Notes under the pieces: generated by a model
Told to the model about the DNA's origin: nothing
What the model saw: only the letters and a program-made list of their open reading frames with translations
Database searches by the model: none
Shown: positions 24,142 to 26,902 of the stretch, one piece after another
How positions within the stretch are numbered: the stretch's first letter is position 1
How the letters are laid out: each line of letters begins with the position of its first letter
Translations under genes and position numbers: made by a program
Source: an uncultured bacterium
GTDB lineage: Bacteria > Bacillota > Clostridia > Lachnospirales > Lachnospiraceae
DNA length: 26,902 nt
NCBI GenBank assembly: GCA_905214675.1
Contig: CAJMMS010000027.1
Location: 1 to 26,902, forward strand
Direction of reading: 5' to 3'

Positions 24142-24959
24142 GCTACCGGGATCAGAATTTCGGTCACGAATTTTCCGGTGTCATTCGTGATTCCATAGTC
24201 AATGAGTGTGATCTCTCTGGAAAATCCCGCGATCTTCAGATGATGTTCTTCAATATAAATAAGAAGTTTCTGATAATATTTTTCTGCCTCCTGATGTCCG
24301 CCACAAAACCGGATCGATACGCTTCGCGTCTCCGGCAGTTGTTCTACTTCGCCCTGATAGTTTTCTTCGTCATCCAACACCAGAAACACCCGGTCATAAG
24401 CTTCCAACTGTCTGTTTTCCAGTTTTTCTTTCGATATACCAACACCAACTTTTCCAAGAAATGTCAGGGAATCCGGCTGATCCTTTTCCAGACGGCGGAT
24501 CGCATATTCCAGATCCAGATGCGAATGGATCGTCAGGCTGTCCCGAATCCAGAGGATCCGGCAGGCCTTTGTCTGCTGCATATGGATTTCATCCAGCCTG
24601 GACGCTGCCGCATCCTTAATCTGACGGATACGGTGATCTATTTTTCGTTCAATGATTTCCAACTGACGCTTCTTCTCAGCAATGGTTATCTTTTGCTTCT
24701 GCAATTTTTCTTCAATCACCTGAATATCACGGTTTGCCAAAAAATCGGCAATCTGTTCCAGTGGCATATCAAGCACCCGCAGATAGCGTATCGTATTAAG
24801 TACTTCAAACTGGCGGATACTGTAATAACGATATCCACTTTTTTCTTCTATATATTCCGGAACAACAATCCCCATCCGCTCATAATGGCGAAGTGTCCCG
24901 GTACTGATATGAAACATCTTTGCCACATCACCGATACGAAATAATTTTTCTTCTTCCAT
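24132..24959 (-). CDS. MerR-family activator with GyrI-like effector domain
   Basis: A 275-residue BmrR-type regulator. It has an N-terminal MerR DNA-binding domain (LFRIGDVAKMFHISTGTLRHYERMG begins it, about 6-75), a long dimerising coiled coil (about 82-115) and a C-terminal domain (about 120-275) of the size and style of GyrI-like multidrug-binding domains. The ATG follows AGCAGGATAAAT. It lies 109 bases after a MATE pump on the same strand, whose promoter has the MerR-type 19-bp spacer. Drug-induced activation of the pump, and of itself, is the likely role (inference). Confidence 0.9.
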   Translation of the reverse strand: MEEEKLFRIGDVAKMFHISTGTLRHYERMGIVVPEYIEEKSGYRYYSIRQFEVLNTIRYLRVLDMPLEQIADFLANRDIQVIEEKLQKQKITIAEKKRQLEIIERKIDHRIRQIKDAAASRLDEIHMQQTKACRILWIRDSLTIHSHLDLEYAIRRLEKDQPDSLTFLGKVGVGISKEKLENRQLEAYDRVFLVLDDEENYQGEVEQLPETRSVSIRFCGGHQEAEKYYQKLLIYIEEHHLKIAGFSREITLIDYGITNDTGKFVTEILIPVATI

Positions 24960-25062
24960 ATTTATCCTGCTTTCTGCAATTTTCCATTTCGTCGTATTCA
25001 GTTCAAGTCAAACATACGTAAGACCTGACACGCAATTCTACACTTTGTGCCCTCTCGGAGCG

Positions 25063-25100
25063 TTTATCTTAGTCGGAGATTGCACTCCGACTAAGATAAA
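25063..25100 (-). terminator. Strong hairpin overlapping the MATE stop codon
   Basis: TTTATCTTAGTCGGAG (25063-25078) and CTCCGACTAAGATAAA (25085-25100) are perfect 16-bp arms around a 6-base loop. The last ten codons of the MATE gene and its stop (25069-25071) lie in the stem. No T-run follows, so it is probably a partial terminator or an mRNA 3'-end stabiliser rather than a full stop before merR. Confidence 0.7.
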
Positions 25101-26400
25101 ATGCTGCCACACAGATAAGAGCCGAGAGAAGTGAACCACAGGCGGTCGCGATTCCCATCGGAAAGAGGGTCTGCGGAAACCATTTTGAGGTCAGGTAAGC
25201 TCCAGGGATTCGCACACACAGGATCGCAACGATGTTGTGGAAAAAGGAAATCCCGGATTTTCCGTAAGCACAAAAGTAACCGCTGAAGCAGAAATGAATC
25301 CCTGCAAAGAAACAGTCAAAAATATAACCCCGTATGTACTGGCTTCCAAATGTGATCACGGTCTGGTCAGATGTAAACAGTCCAACTACTGCCGGGGCAA
25401 CAAACTGAATCACAACGGCAACAAAAATACCAAATCCACCGGCGATCAGCAGTGCATAGCGAAGCGTCGCTCTTGCACGGTCATGCTTTCCGGCACCAAT
25501 ATTCTGTGCTGCCAGTGCCGACACAGAAGAGAGCATGGATGACGGCACAAGAAACAGAAAACTGATGATTTTTTCCACGATACCAACGGCTGCTGCCTGG
25601 TTTAATCCGCGGCGGTTAGCAATGACCGTAATAACAAGAAATGCGACCTGGATAAATCCATCCTGAAGTGCCACCGGCACACCGATATTCAGGATCTGTC
25701 CCATCACCCGCCTTTTCGGCCGGAGATCCTGCTTTTTCATGGCAATCCCCATTTTCCTTTTCCGGATCACAAAAAGCGAGATTACAACGCTGACTGCCTG
25801 GGACAGTGTCGTTCCAAGTGCTGCTCCGGCAGCTCCCATATGAAAAGCTCCCATAAACAGATAATCAAGGGCAATATTGACGACACAGGCAATCGCAATA
25901 AAATACATCGGGCTCTTCGAATCACCAAGACCGCGGAAAATGGAACTGATCACATTGTAAGCAATGATAAACGGAATACCGACAAAACAGATTGTAAGGT
26001 AAATCCTTGTCCCTGCTACTGCTTCCTGCGGTGTGGACATAACCTGAAGGATTGGATTTACCAGAATCAGAAGGATGGCAAGCATACCAGCCGCTACTAT
26101 GGCAAACAGAGTAACTGTATTTCCGATAGCATTTGCTGCCCGCCGTTTGTCGTTTGCTCCGATCGCCTGACCAGTGCTGACAGTCGTTCCCATTGCAAGT
26201 CCCACAATCATGACAGTGAGCATGTGCATGACCTGACTGCCGATCGAGACAGCCGTTGTGCCTGCCACTCCTTCAAACTGACCAATGATAAAAAGGTCTG
26301 CCATTCCATAAAGTGTCTGTAAAAAATAGGATAATAAATAGGGCAGTGAAAAGTACATAATGTTCTTTAAGACACTGCCCGAGGTAAGATTTTTTTCCAT
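25069..26400 (-). CDS. MATE-family efflux pump, MerR-controlled
   Basis: A 443-residue, 12-helix MATE exporter of the DinF/NorM-like clostridial type, with YFSLPYLLSYFLQTLYGMAD and LFIIGQFEG near the N-terminus. It is only distantly similar to the other MATE protein at 1240-2592. I use the ATG at 26400 (MEKNLTSGSVLKN), the usual start of this group. The AAAGGAG is 15 bases upstream, which is long; a TTG at 26427 in the same frame has no site at all, so the exact start is uncertain. It is followed by merR, and its promoter is a MerR-type one. The substrate is unknown. Confidence 0.92.
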   Translation of the reverse strand: MEKNLTSGSVLKNIMYFSLPYLLSYFLQTLYGMADLFIIGQFEGVAGTTAVSIGSQVMHMLTVMIVGLAMGTTVSTGQAIGANDKRRAANAIGNTVTLFAIVAAGMLAILLILVNPILQVMSTPQEAVAGTRIYLTICFVGIPFIIAYNVISSIFRGLGDSKSPMYFIAIACVVNIALDYLFMGAFHMGAAGAALGTTLSQAVSVVISLFVIRKRKMGIAMKKQDLRPKRRVMGQILNIGVPVALQDGFIQVAFLVITVIANRRGLNQAAAVGIVEKIISFLFLVPSSMLSSVSALAAQNIGAGKHDRARATLRYALLIAGGFGIFVAVVIQFVAPAVVGLFTSDQTVITFGSQYIRGYIFDCFFAGIHFCFSGYFCAYGKSGISFFHNIVAILCVRIPGAYLTSKWFPQTLFPMGIATACGSLLSALICVAAFYLSRSAISD

Positions 26401-26462
26401 AAGGCTATCATAAAGCTCCTTTCCCAATCCGGCAGCGTTTTTATTCTGCCGTCTGATGCTTT

Positions 26463-26493
26463 ATGATAAACTTTACAATAATTGCAAAGTCAA
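26463..26493 (-). promoter_or_regulatory. MerR-type promoter and operator of the MATE-merR operon
   Basis: On the minus strand, TTGACT (26493 down to 26488), a 19-base spacer and TATCAT (26468 down to 26463). The spacer is covered by a near-perfect 21-base dyad (26470-26490): ACTTTGCAAT-T-ATTGTAAAGT, with one mismatch. A 19-bp spacer with a centred dyad is the hallmark of promoters that MerR-family proteins activate by untwisting DNA. Confidence 0.85.
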
Positions 26494-26502
26494 TGCAAGT
26501 TT

Positions 26503-26826
26503 TTAAAATAAGTTTTTCATTTTGTCAAGAATCGTTTCTTTTGGCGCTTCTGTTTCCACTTCCTCCTCTTCCGCTATTTTGATATCAGAAGTACGGATTG
26601 CGAACTGCACTAGACCAATATCGGTATTTTCTGTGGAAGTGAAGGAAACCGGTTCATAATCACTGCCTGACATCTTATCCAGCGTATCCTGGATCTGATC
26701 TTCTATTTTTGTATCAATATCCGATGTTTTATCGGAAAATTCTTCCGTTCCATCTTTCAGTTCAACCGTTCCATTATACAGTTCCCAACCACCAGAACAG
26801 ATTGCACAATATGCAGAAGATATCAT
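26503..26826 (-). pseudogene. 3' remnant of a large heptad-repeat membrane protein gene
   Basis: The frame encodes 107 residues. From about residue 12 it reads GGWELYNGTVELKDGTEEFS and then an acidic, coiled-coil-like tail ending in MKNLF. This resembles the C-terminal end of RND/MMPL or YhgE/Pip-type proteins, which carry repeats of the G-x-x-L-x-x-G-x-x-x-L-x-x-G kind. The membrane domain and the start are missing. The codons upstream of the conserved part run into the inverted repeat copy (26863-26902) without a ribosome binding site. I read it as a 5'-truncated remnant. The family assignment is tentative. Confidence 0.6.
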
Positions 26827-26862
26827 GCTGCATGGACTGGAGATCCTTAAATAAGAATTTGT

Positions 26863-26902
26863 CGGTGGTTTCCTGGCGCATGTACGAAAAGGAAATCACC
26901 GA
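26863..26902 (+). repeat. Hairpin-forming 40-base repeat, right copy (inverted)
   Basis: It is the exact reverse complement of 161-200, continuing to the window edge, so the match may be longer. It carries the same 11-bp stem and would continue into the same MYEKEIT frame (ATG at 26880). The two copies face outward from the 26.7-kb segment between them. Confidence 0.75.

Overview
The window looks like a chromosomal stretch of a Gram-positive, low-to-mid-GC Clostridia, most likely a gut Lachnospiraceae. This rests on the AGGAGG-type ribosome binding sites, the protein styles (two MATE pumps, SdpI/SdpR-like pair, Fst-like peptide) and a type IV pilus locus with no outer-membrane secretin. The genus cannot be fixed from sequence alone. 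No tRNA, rRNA, CRISPR array, transposase or prophage gene was seen.

Layout. Positions 1-200 hold the end of a repeat element; its 40-base hairpin end recurs, inverted, at 26863-26902. Next come a divergent lysR regulator (minus) and a MATE efflux pump (plus). Positions 2593-2974 look like a compact type I toxin-antitoxin locus of the Fst/par kind: a 30-residue membrane peptide on the minus strand, and a converging roughly 80-nt RNA on the plus strand that shares its terminator and is complementary to the toxin start site.

The core (22950 down to 2975, minus strand, about 20 kb) is one type IV pilus operon read from a near-consensus promoter at 23027-23055. Order of transcription: a giant 3261-residue prepilin with about 40 GLUG-type repeats followed by fibronectin-III-like modules; PilX-, PilV- and PilW-like minor pilins; the major pilin; a pilin-like protein without a recognisable leader; prepilin peptidase (PilD); platform protein (PilC); a PilM-PilN fusion; PilO; the extension ATPase PilB (with an MshEN domain); and the retraction ATPase PilT. 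PilD would process the prepilins, PilB/PilC/PilMN/PilO would assemble them, and PilT would retract the fibre. The giant prepilin is probably carried on the pilus as an adhesin.

Upstream of the pilus operon are an arsR-sdpI pair with its own promoter and two operators, and a MATE-merR operon with a textbook MerR promoter (19-bp spacer containing a 21-bp dyad). At the right edge is the 3' remnant of a larger coiled-coil/repeat-type membrane protein gene, cut off near the inverted repeat copy.
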